Origin: Streptomyces spiralis
GTDB lineage: Bacteria > Actinomycetota > Actinomycetes > Streptomycetales > Streptomycetaceae
Length of the DNA stretch: 32,481 bases
Assembly: GCF_014654675.1 (NCBI RefSeq)
Contig: NZ_BNBC01000048.1
Span: 23,762-56,242 of the forward strand
Direction of reading: 5' to 3'
Shown here: positions 8,119 through 15,500 of the stretch, piece by piece
Layout: each line of letters opens with the position of its first letter
Numbering within the stretch: position 1 is the stretch's first letter
Position numbers and translations under genes: made by a program
The notes under the pieces: generated by a model
Databases searched by the model: none
Told to the model about the DNA's origin: nothing
Seen by the model: the letters and a program-made list of their open reading frames with translations, nothing else

Positions 8119-8467
8119 AGCCGTACCCCAGGGCGTGCAGCCGGGCGTCGTCGATGCCGAAGTGGTGGGCGATCTCGTGCACCACGGTCACCTCGGTCTC
8201 CTCGACGACGTCCTCGCGGGAGTCGCACATCCGCAGCGTCGGCCCCCGGAAGATCGTGATCCGGTCGGGCAGCACGCCCGCGTACCACTCACCGCGCTCG
8301 GTCAGCGGCGTGCCCTCGTACAACCCGAGCAACTGGGGGTCGTCGGCGGGCGGTTCGTCCTCGACGAACACCGCGACGTTGTCCATCAGCCGTGTCAGTT
8401 CCGGCGGGATCCGGTCGAGGGCCTCGGCGACCAGTTCCTCGAACTCCTCGCGCGTCATCTCCAGCAC
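8117..8467 (-). CDS. Small zincin-like metallopeptidase family protein
   Basis: The 116-residue protein has one domain with a C-terminal HEIAHHFGIDD at residues 97-107, the HExxHxxGxxD/H zinc site of minimal zincins. The N-terminal part (MTREEFEELVAEALDRIPPE, MDNVAVFVEDEPP, LLGLYEGTPLTERG) is typical of the actinobacterial 'metallopeptidase family' proteins of about 115-130 residues. No signal peptide is seen, so it is cytoplasmic. The substrate is unknown. I chose the GTG at 8467 (VLEMTREEF) because the alternative ATG at 8458 would have the GGAG directly abutting it; neither site is ideal. Confidence 0.85.
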   Translation of the reverse strand: MLEMTREEFEELVAEALDRIPPELTRLMDNVAVFVEDEPPADDPQLLGLYEGTPLTERGEWYAGVLPDRITIFRGPTLRMCDSREDVVEETEVTVVHEIAHHFGIDDARLHALGYG

Positions 8468-8585
8468 AGGCCCATTGTCCGGCACGCGACCGGACACGGC
8501 CCCACCCGCACACCGGTGCACGTCCCACCCGCCCCGTCCCCGCACACGACGCATATCCGGCGCCGCGCTTGGGCATACGCGACCA

Positions 8586-10130
8586 ATGGCCCGCGTCTCC
8601 GTAGCAGCCCTGAGGCGGCTGCACCGCACGCACGGCCCGCGGAGGGCAGCGCGTGCCCTCGCCCTGACCCCTGAGCCGCACCCCTGGCTCCGCGCCCTGA
8701 GTCTGGTCACCGTGGTGCTCGCCGGCGCCTGGCTGGGGCTGCTGATCGTCGGCAACGTACGGGTGCCGGTCGGCCCCATGAACACGACGATGGCCCTGCG
8801 CCCCTCCCTGAGCGGCGGCACGAAGATCAACGTCTCCCCGCTCGGCGCCCTGGAACTGGACAGCCACCTGGCCCCGGTCCGCCTGGACGTCAACGTCGAC
8901 CAGCTCGACCCGGAACGCTCCCAGGCACTGGTCGACCACCCCGAGCGGATCTCCGGCCTCCAGAACGAGGTCGTGCACGACGTCGAGCACGGCACCTTCG
9001 ACCTGGCCGTACGGTCCTGCGTGGCCGTGGTCTCCGGGGCGACCGCCCTCGGCCTCGCCGTCTACCGCCGCCCGGGCCGCGCCCTGGCGGCCGGCGGCCT
9101 GGCGCTGGCCCTGCTCGCCGCGTCCGGGGCGACGGCGTACGCCACCTGGAACCCCAAGTCCGTGCTGGAGCCGAAGTTCTCCGGGCTGCTGTCCTCCGCG
9201 CCGTCCCTCGTCGGCAACGCGCGCAGCATCGTCACCGAGTTCGACGTCTACCAGAAGGAGCTGGCACGCCTGGTGACGAACGTGACCAAGCTCTACGACG
9301 TCACCTCCACGCTCCCCGCCTACCAGCCGGACCCGACGACCATCCGCGTCCTGCACGTGTCCGACATCCATCTCAACCCGGCGAGCTGGAAGATCATCGC
9401 CTCGCTGGTGGAGCAGTACAAGGTGGATGTGATCGTCGACTCCGGCGACACGATGGACCACGGCACGGCGGCGGAGAACGGCTTCCTGGACCCGGTGAAG
9501 GACCTGGGCGTGCCGTACGTCTGGGTGCGCGGCAACCACGACTCGATGATCACCCAGCGCTACCTGGAGCGCATGAAGAACGTGCACGTCCTGGACGACG
9601 GCCGCGCCGAGACGGTCGCGGGCCTGCGCTTCGCCGGCACCGGCGACCCCCAGTTCACTCCCGACCGCTCCACCGTGCCCGGCGGCGGCGCGACGGAGCA
9701 GATGGCGGGCACCCGTCTGGCGTCGGCGCTGCGCGAACAGCAGGCCAGGGGCACTCCGGTCGACGTCGCCGTCGCCCACGAGCCGTCGGCGGCCCGCGAG
9801 ACGGACGGCACGGTGCCGCTGGTCCTGTGCGGCCATCTGCACCACGAGGACACAGAGGTCATGAAGTACGGCACCCGGCTGCGCATGGAGGGCTCGACGG
9901 GCGGCAGCGGGCTGCGGGCGGTCGAACACGAATACCCGGCCCCGATCGAGGCGTCGATCCTCTACTTCGACCGCGACAACCACCGCCTCCAGGCCTGGGA
10001 CGCGATCAAGCTGGGCGGCCTGGGCCAGACGACGGCCGAGGTCAGCCGCCACCTGCCCGAGGAGAACCTCCCCGGCGCCACCCCGACCCCGAGCTCGCCG
10101 TCAAACGCCTCGCCGCCCGCCGGGCCGTAA
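8586..10130 (+). CDS. Membrane-anchored metallophosphoesterase
   Basis: The 514-residue protein has N-terminal membrane segments (ALSLVTVVLAGAWLGLLIVG at about 39-58, and others around 140-185), then a calcineurin-like phosphoesterase domain. The metal-site motifs are in order: DIH (260-262), SGDTMDHG (about 280), GNHD (316-319), AHEPSA and GHLHH (416-420). It probably hydrolyses a phosphodiester or phosphomonoester outside the membrane or at its surface; the substrate is not evident. The ATG at 8586 is 21 bp after a CG-rich stretch with no clear ribosome-binding site. The preceding frame to 7590 lacks family-like sequence. The gene is divergent from the metallopeptidase, with 118 bp between starts. 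Confidence 0.87.
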   Translation: MARVSVAALRRLHRTHGPRRAARALALTPEPHPWLRALSLVTVVLAGAWLGLLIVGNVRVPVGPMNTTMALRPSLSGGTKINVSPLGALELDSHLAPVRLDVNVDQLDPERSQALVDHPERISGLQNEVVHDVEHGTFDLAVRSCVAVVSGATALGLAVYRRPGRALAAGGLALALLAASGATAYATWNPKSVLEPKFSGLLSSAPSLVGNARSIVTEFDVYQKELARLVTNVTKLYDVTSTLPAYQPDPTTIRVLHVSDIHLNPASWKIIASLVEQYKVDVIVDSGDTMDHGTAAENGFLDPVKDLGVPYVWVRGNHDSMITQRYLERMKNVHVLDDGRAETVAGLRFAGTGDPQFTPDRSTVPGGGATEQMAGTRLASALREQQARGTPVDVAVAHEPSAARETDGTVPLVLCGHLHHEDTEVMKYGTRLRMEGSTGGSGLRAVEHEYPAPIEASILYFDRDNHRLQAWDAIKLGGLGQTTAEVSRHLPEENLPGATPTPSSPSNASPPAGP

Positions 10131-10136
10131 ACGGTT

Positions 10137-10166
10137 TTGGCGATACCCCTCGCCATCCCATATGCT
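10137..10166 (+). promoter_or_regulatory. Candidate promoter of the tRNA-Glu/Asp/Phe cluster
   Basis: TTGGCG (10137-10142), 18 bp, then TATGCT (10161-10166) resembles a housekeeping sigma-70-type promoter. It lies about 45 bp before tRNA-Glu and just after the phosphoesterase stop codon. Confidence 0.55.
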
Positions 10167-10210
10167 TCTCACGTCCCCGACGCGCTGAGAAGCGCCCAGG
10201 CGGGCCGATA

Positions 10211-10283
10211 GCCCTCATCGTCTAGCGGCCTAGGACGCCGCCCTTTCAAGGCGGTAGCACGGGTTCGAATCCCGTTGGGGGCA
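10211..10283 (+). tRNA. tRNA-Glu (UUC)
   Basis: A 73-nt cloverleaf has acceptor GCCCTCA pairing with TGGGGGC and discriminator A. The anticodon loop CTTTCAA sits in the stem CCGCC/GGCGG, and the T-arm is ACGGGTTCGAATCCCGT. It is the first gene of a three-tRNA cluster, and CCA is not encoded. Confidence 0.96.
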
Positions 10284-10333
10284 CGCAGTACGGTGTGCGA
10301 CACTTACGTTCAATGGTTCGCACACAACCACAT

Positions 10334-10408
10334 GGTCCTGTGGAGCAGTTTGGAGTGCTCGCCACCCTGTCAAGGTGGAGGCCGCGGGTTCAAATCCCGT
10401 CAGGACCG
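10334..10408 (+). tRNA. tRNA-Asp (GUC), copy 1
   Basis: A 75-nt cloverleaf has acceptor GGTCCTG/CAGGACC and discriminator G. The anticodon loop CTGTCAA sits in the stem CCACC/GGTGG, and the T-arm is GCGGGTTCAAATCCCGT. Its sequence is identical to the second copy at 16648-16722. Confidence 0.96.
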
Positions 10409-10410
10409 CT

Positions 10411-10430
10411 GAGGTTTCACGTGAAACCTC
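10411..10430. promoter_or_regulatory. parS: parS, ParB-binding centromere site
   Basis: GAGGTTTCACGTGAAACCTC is a perfect 20-bp palindrome. Its core GTTTCACGTGAAAC (10414-10427) equals the known Streptomyces parS consensus to which ParB binds during chromosome segregation. It lies in the 24-bp gap between tRNA-Asp and tRNA-Phe. In Streptomyces about 20 such sites are spread over a few hundred kilobases around oriC, so the site also places the window near the origin. As an RNA hairpin it might also separate the two tRNAs, but the match to the consensus makes the parS reading much stronger. Confidence 0.88.
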
Positions 10431-10432
10431 GT

Positions 10433-10506
10433 GGCTGGGTAGCTCAGTTGGTACGAGCGTCCGCCTGAAAAGCGGAAGGTCGCCGGTTCGACCCCGGCCC
10501 CAGCCA
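10433..10506 (+). tRNA. tRNA-Phe (GAA)
   Basis: A 74-nt cloverleaf has acceptor GGCTGGG/CCCAGCC and discriminator A. The anticodon loop CTGAAAA sits in the stem TCCGC/GCGGA, and the T-arm is GCCGGTTCGACCCCGGC. Its 3' part, from 10463, is repeated at 11535, which marks this gene as the likely integration target of a mobile element. Confidence 0.96.
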
Positions 10507-10603
10507 CAACCGCCCTCACCAGGGCATAAGCCCCTCTCCGGCACTGACGGAGAGGGGCTTACTCGTGCCGTCGAACCGGACGCGCGGCGTCGCCGCCGGA
10601 TCG
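10463..10603 (+). repeat. Left copy of the 141-bp direct repeat (attL-like)
   Basis: This stretch matches 11535-11675 without gaps, with two mismatches by my count. It runs from the anticodon arm of tRNA-Phe through the tRNA terminator to just before the ribosome-binding site of the YGSN-motif gene. The offset is exactly 1072 bp. Confidence 0.9.
10527..10561 (+). terminator. Terminator of the tRNA cluster
   Basis: A perfect 14-bp stem, TAAGCCCCTCTCCG with CGGAGAGGGGCTTA, encloses a 7-nt loop. It starts 21 nt after tRNA-Phe. The copy in the right repeat (11599-11633) has one base change near the base of the stem. Confidence 0.8.
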
Positions 10604-10828
10604 CCTCGACCGGCTCGTCTTCTACATCCGGGGCGGCAGACCGCCGGGGGCCGCACGGACGTATCCGGCGTGCCGCGCCCCCCGGATGCCTTCCCGGTCG
10701 ATCCCGGTGGAACTGACCGGCGCCCTGTGCTTCGCCACCGAGTCAGCCGTGGGGAGGCGGCAGGGCCTTCCACGACCCGCGTGCCGACGGCCGGGTCATG
10801 GCACGGGCCCACCTGGTGTCCACCGAGA
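10604..10828 (+). pseudogene. Broken copy of the YGSN-motif gene
   Basis: This segment matches 11779-12005 in the intact neighbour, with about nine substitutions and a 2-bp loss near 10750 that shifts the frame. Compared with the intact copy, 103 bp (11676-11778 equivalents) are missing at the 5' side. That loss removes the ribosome-binding site, the start and the YGSN motif. Similarity stops at about 10828, where a hairpin begins. It cannot encode the enzyme. Confidence 0.85.
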
Positions 10829-10858
10829 GCGCCCCGCAGCGCGTGGCTGCGGGGCGCT
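10828..10858. terminator. Hairpin terminator downstream of the secreted-peptide gene
   Basis: AGCGCCCCGCAG pairs perfectly with CTGCGGGGCGCT across a 7-nt loop. It lies 18 nt beyond the minus-strand stop codon at 10877 and at the exact border where similarity to the YGSN-motif gene ends. It has no U-tract. Confidence 0.65.
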
Positions 10859-10876
10859 CCTGGCGCCTGGTGGGGT

Positions 10877-11116
10877 TTAGTCGACTGCCTGCCCGTTGCC
10901 CGTGCCACCCCTGCAGGTCCCGGTGCCGGGGTTGGCCGGGTTGGGGGTCCAATCGACCGTTCCGCCGCCGTCAACGCACTCACCCGGGGTGAGGGCGGCG
11001 GGGACGCCCTGACTCGGGGTGAGGCTGGCGGCGGTGGCGGTGGCGGCGCCTGTGAGGCCGAGTCCGGCGAGGGCTGCCGTGGCGATGCCGGCGGCGAGGA
11101 TGCGTCGAATGCGCAT
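10877..11116 (-). CDS. Small secreted protein of unknown function
   Basis: The 79-residue product starts MRIRRILAAGIATAALAGLG, a classical Sec signal with probable cleavage near TATAAS (residues 26-31). The mature chain of about 50 residues is Gly/Pro/Thr-rich and has two cysteines, C47 and C68, that could form one disulfide (GECVDGGGTVDW ... GTGTCRGG). An AGGGGA site lies 6-7 nt before the ATG, and a hairpin follows the stop, so it looks like a real transcription unit. No family is recognised. It sits inside the putative element remnant and could be cargo. Confidence 0.6.
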   Translation of the reverse strand: MRIRRILAAGIATAALAGLGLTGAATATAASLTPSQGVPAALTPGECVDGGGTVDWTPNPANPGTGTCRGGTGNGQAVD

Positions 11117-11534
11117 TCGGTTCCCCTTTCACGGATTGCCTTGATTGGGGCACTCATCAGCTTGATGTTCATCCATGTGGGTGGCACGTCACGTTGGGCC
11201 GTTCGGGTGACACAGCTGTCGGGCGCGGGGTCGGTGACGCGACCCGTCAGACAGGCCCTGGTGGGCGGCGCTGCGCGTGGCCACCTCGCGGCCCCGTTCC
11301 CAAGACGGGCATACGAACGCCCCCCGTCTCGGCCCGCGAGAAGGGGGCGCTCCGGTTGTGGCTACCGCTTAGCCCGTGAAGCCGGAAGATCGCGCTACGC
11401 GTCATTCCCTGGCTCGACGGGCCGACCAACTGAGGCAGTCGTACGCCAACCCGTACGCCAACAGCGACACACAACGACATCCCTCGGCGGGGCTGCACAG
11501 ACCCTATGATCAGGCGCAGCGTTGCCCGGACACG
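11117..11534. other. Non-coding stretch of the element remnant with a short direct repeat
   Basis: No convincing gene was found. It includes the promoter side of the secreted-protein gene, a hairpin-capable block (CGCCCCC at 11318 with GGGGGCG at 11343) and a direct repeat CGTACGCCAAC at 11440-11450 and 11452-11462. The repeat lies about 75 bp before the right tRNA-Phe fragment. That is where integrase arm or excisionase sites are expected in tRNA-targeted elements. Confidence 0.45.
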
Positions 11535-11675
11535 GCCTGAAAAGCGGAAGGTCGCCGGTTCGACCCCGGCCCCAGCCACAACCGCCCTCACCAGGGCATG
11601 AGCCCCTCTCCGGCACTGACGGAGAGGGGCTTACTCGTGCCGTCGTACCGGACGCGCGGCGTCGCCGCCGGATCG
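11535..11675 (+). repeat. Right copy of the 141-bp direct repeat (attR-like), with tRNA-Phe fragment
   Basis: The first part (11535-11578) is the 3' portion of tRNA-Phe without its 5' half, so it cannot fold as a tRNA. The tRNA terminator copy and the sequence leading to the ribosome-binding site of the intact YGSN-motif gene follow. It matches 10463-10603. Confidence 0.9.
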
Positions 11676-11689
11676 AGGAGCCAGCAGGC

Positions 11690-12367
11690 GTGAAGGCCCT
11701 GAACAGCATCGATCGGACGTTACCGACCGACCCGCGCCCGGAGCGGGTCTGGTACACGTCCTACGGCTCGAACATGCACCTCGACCGGCTCGCCTTCTAC
11801 ATCCGGGGCGGCAGACCGCCGGGGGGCGCACGGACGTATCCGGGGTGCCGCGACCCCCGGATGCCCTCCCGGTCGATCCCGGTGGAACTGACCGGCGCCC
11901 TGTACTTCGCCACCGAGTCAGCGGTGTGGGGAGGCGGCAGGGCCTTCTACGACCCGCGTGCCGACGGCCGGGTCATGGCACGGGCCCACCTGCTGTCCAC
12001 CGAGCAGTTCTGCGACATCGCGGCTCAGGAGATGTACCGCGAACCCGGTGCGGGTCTCGACCTGGGCGAGGTGCTCGCCCACGGCCGGGCCGTGCTTGGC
12101 CCGGGCCGCTACGAGACCCTCGTCTGCGCCGGCCAGGTGGACGGCCTGCCCGTCCTCACCTTCACCGCGCCGTGGGGCATGAACGACGTGCGCTCGAACC
12201 CGCCGTCGGCCGCCTACGTCCGTTTCCTGGCCGGGGGCCTGCTGGCGGCCGGCGCCTGGGACGCGGAGGCGATCGCCTCCTACGTCGCCGCCTGCCCCGG
12301 CGCGGTCGGCCACTGGTCCGAGGAGGCCGTCACGGACCTGCTGCAAGCTGATCCGCGCGACCTCTGA
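11690..12367 (+). CDS. Gamma-glutamylcyclotransferase-like (AIG2-type) protein
   Basis: The 225-residue protein starts at a GTG with AGGAG at 11676-11680. It carries YTSYGSNMHLDRLAFYI near the N-terminus (YGSN at residues 25-28), the nucleotide/substrate loop of the gamma-glutamylcyclotransferase-like fold. Further landmarks are VELTGALYFATESAVWGGG, DGRVMARAHLLSTEQF and PSAAYVRFLAGGLL. Intact family members cleave gamma-glutamyl amides to 5-oxoproline. Streptomyces homologues of this length are often labelled 'histone deacetylase' by transfer, for which I see no support. The gene was probably the original neighbour of tRNA-Phe before the upstream insertion. A damaged copy lies at 10604-10828. 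Confidence 0.75.
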   Translation: MKALNSIDRTLPTDPRPERVWYTSYGSNMHLDRLAFYIRGGRPPGGARTYPGCRDPRMPSRSIPVELTGALYFATESAVWGGGRAFYDPRADGRVMARAHLLSTEQFCDIAAQEMYREPGAGLDLGEVLAHGRAVLGPGRYETLVCAGQVDGLPVLTFTAPWGMNDVRSNPPSAAYVRFLAGGLLAAGAWDAEAIASYVAACPGAVGHWSEEAVTDLLQADPRDL

Positions 12368-12437
12368 GGCACGGCCTCTGAGGCATGACCTCTGAGACTC
12401 GACCTGTGAGGCCCGACCTGTGAGGCGCGGCCTGCGA
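12362..12437. repeat. 14-bp tandem repeat overlapping the gene end
   Basis: Five units start at 12362, 12376, 12390, 12404 and 12418, with a partial sixth at 12432. The pattern is CTSTGAGGCNYGRC, for example CTCTGAGGCACGGC and CTGTGAGGCCCGAC. The stop codon TGA of the upstream gene lies in the first unit and TGA/TGAG recurs in the others. No function is assigned. Confidence 0.8.
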
Positions 12438-12550
12438 GAGGGCCGCTCTGGCGGGACAGAGCCAGCCGAGACGGTCCGGGTACGGTCCATCGGATGCCGC
12501 GGTCAAATCATTCGCGCGCGATTTCCCCGAGGTGAGATCCTGGATCGCGT

Positions 12551-15500
12551 ATGTCTACGCATCCCGCCCCCGCCCTGGGCGCCCTCGCCTCCCGTCTGAC
12601 CGAGCTGTCGCTGCGCGATGCGCACCGGCTCGGGCGCAGGCTCGAGGGCGCGCGCAAGATCCGCACGCCGGAGGCCCGTGCCGCCGTCCTCACCGAGATC
12701 GAGGCGGAGATCGGGAAGACCGAGGCACGCATGGCCGCCCGGCGCTCCCGCGTGCCCGCCGTCAGCTACCCCGAGCAGCTGCCCGTCAGCCAGAAGAAGG
12801 ACACGATCGCCGACGCCATCCGCGATCACCAGGTCGTCATCGTCGCCGGTGAGACCGGTTCCGGGAAGACCACGCAGATCCCGAAGATCTGCATGGAGCT
12901 GGGCCGGGGCGTGCGCGGCATGATCGGGCACACCCAGCCCCGCCGGATCGCGGCCCGGACCGTCGCCGAGCGTGTGGCCGAGGAGCTGGACACGCCGCTG
13001 GGCGAGGCCGTCGGCTGGAAGGTGCGCTTCACCGACCAGGTCGATCCGGACGCCACCTTCATCAAGCTGATGACGGACGGCATCCTGCTCGCCGAGATCC
13101 AGACCGACCGCGAGCTGCGTGCCTACGACACGATCATCATCGACGAGGCGCACGAGCGGTCGCTCAACATCGACTTCCTCCTCGGCTATCTGGCCCAGCT
13201 GCTGCCCAGGCGGCCGGACCTCAAGGTCGTCATCACCTCGGCCACCATCGACCCCGAGCGTTTCTCCCGGCACTTCGGCGACGCGCCGATCATCGAGGTG
13301 AGCGGGCGGACCTACCCGGTGGAGGTGCGCTACCGGCCGCTGCTGGAAGAGGACTCCGACGACGCCGACCGGGACCAGATCACCGCGATCACCGATGCCG
13401 TCGAGGAGCTGATGGCCGAGGGGTCCGGGGACATCCTCGTCTTCCTCTCCGGCGAGCGGGAGATCCGCGACACCGCCGACGCGCTCAACAAGAAGCAGTA
13501 CAGGTTCACCGAGGTGCTGCCGCTGTACGCGCGGCTCTCCCATGCCGAGCAGCACCGGGTCTTCCAGCCGCACTCCGGCCGCAGGATCGTGCTGGCGACC
13601 AACGTCGCCGAGACCTCCCTGACCGTGCCGGGCATCAAGTACGTCATCGACCCCGGCTTCGCGCGGATCTCCCGCTACAGCCACCGCACCAAGGTGCAGC
13701 GGCTGCCCATCGAGGCGATCTCGCAGGCCAGCGCCAACCAGCGCAAGGGACGCTGCGGACGTACCTCCGACGGCATCTGCATCCGGCTCTACAGCGAGGA
13801 CGACTTCCTCGCCCGGCCGGAGTTCACCGACGCCGAGATCCTGCGCACCAACCTGGCGTCCGTCATCCTCCAGATGACCGCGGCCGGCCTCGGGGACATC
13901 GAGAAGTTCCCCTTCATCGACCCGCCGGACCACCGCAACATCCGCGACGGCGTGCAGTTGCTGCAGGAGCTGGGCGCGCTCGACCCGGCGCAGAAGGACC
14001 CGCGCAAGCGGCTCACCGAGACCGGCCGCAAGCTCGCCCAGCTGCCCGTCGACCCCCGGCTGGCCCGGATGGTGCTGGAGGCCGACCGGAACGGCTGCGT
14101 GCGCGAGGTGATGGTGATCGCGGCCGCGCTGTCCATCCAGGACCCGCGCGAGCGCCCCTCCGACAAGCAGACCCAGGCCGACCAGCAGCACGCCCGGTTC
14201 CGCGACGAGAGCAGCGACTTCCTCGCCTTCCTCAACCTCTGGCGCTACGTCCGCGAGCAGCAGAAGGAGCGGGGGTCCAGTTCCTTCCGGCGCATGTGCA
14301 AGCAGGAGTTCCTCAACTTCCTGCGCATTCGCGAATGGCAGGACATCTACACCCAGCTGCGCACGGTCGCCAAGCAGATGGGCATCCATCTCAACGACCA
14401 GGACGCCCCGAGCGACCGCGTCCACATCTCGCTGCTCGCCGGTCTGCTCTCGCACATCGGCATGAAGGACGTGAAGGAGTCCAAGGACTCGGGTCCGGGC
14501 GCGCGCCGGGACGGCGGCCGGGGCGAGTACCTGGGTGCCCGCAACGCCAAGTTCGCCATCTTCCCCGGCTCGGCGCTGTTCAAGAAGCCGCCGCGGTTCG
14601 TGATGTCCGCGGAGCTGGTGGAGACCTCGCGGCTGTGGGCGCGGGTCAACGCGAAGATCGAGCCCGAGTGGGTCGAGCCGCTGGCCGGCCATCTGCTGAA
14701 GCGGACGTACAGCGAACCGCACTGGGAGAAGGACCAGGCGGCGGTGATGGCGTACGAGAAGGTCACGCTGTACGGCGTGCCGATCGTCGCGCAGCGGAAG
14801 GTGAACTACGGCCGGATCGACCCCGAGGTCAGCCGGGAGCTTTTCATCCGCAACGCGCTGGTCGAGGGCGACTGGCGCACGCACCACAAGTTCTTCGCCG
14901 ACAACCGCAAGCTGCTGAGCGAGGTCGAGGAACTGGAGCACCGTGCCCGGCGCCGGGACATCGTCGTCGACGACGAGACGCTGTTCGACTTCTACGACCA
15001 GCGGGTGCCCGAACACGTGGTCTCCGGTGCCCACTTCGACTCCTGGTGGAAGCGCAAGCGGCACGAGCAGCCCGACTTCCTGGACTTCGAGCGGGAGATG
15101 CTCATCCGGGAGTCGGCGGAGGCGGTCACCAAGGCGGACTATCCGGACTCGTGGCGGCAGGGCAACCTGAAGTTCCGGGTGACGTACCAGTTCGAGCCGG
15201 GGGCGGACGCCGACGGCGTGACCGTCCACATCCCGCTCCAGGTGCTCAACCAGGTCACCGACGAGGGCTTCGACTGGCAGATCCCTGGCCTGCGCGAGGA
15301 GGTCGTCACCGAGCTGATCCGCTCGCTGCCCAAGCCGATCCGCCGCAACTACGTGCCGGCGCCGAACTACGCGAAGCGGTTCCTGGACACCGCCGTACCC
15401 CTCCAGGAGCCCCTCACCACCACCATGGCGCGCGAGCTGAAGCGCATGGTCGGCGTGCCGTTCGAGGCCGAGGACTTCGACTGGTCCAAGGTCCCCGACC

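Larger units (their letters stand above)
10463..11534. mobile_element. Probable remnant of a tRNA-Phe-targeted integrative element
   Basis: The segment is bounded by a direct repeat that starts inside tRNA-Phe. The left copy keeps the tRNA whole; the right copy carries only its 3' part. This is the usual footprint of an actinomycete integrative element inserted by a tyrosine recombinase. No integrase, excisionase or replication gene remains. Inside are a damaged copy of the downstream YGSN-motif gene, a small secreted-protein gene and a non-coding stretch with a 12-bp-spaced direct repeat that could be a recombinase arm site. A plain tandem duplication followed by an insertion is the alternative; the tRNA-internal breakpoint favours site-specific integration. 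Confidence 0.55.

Noticed and set aside
10565..11509. 314-codon plus-strand frame across the element remnant
   Set aside because: It crosses the pseudogene, a hairpin and the antisense of the secreted-protein gene without any recognisable domain or start signal.
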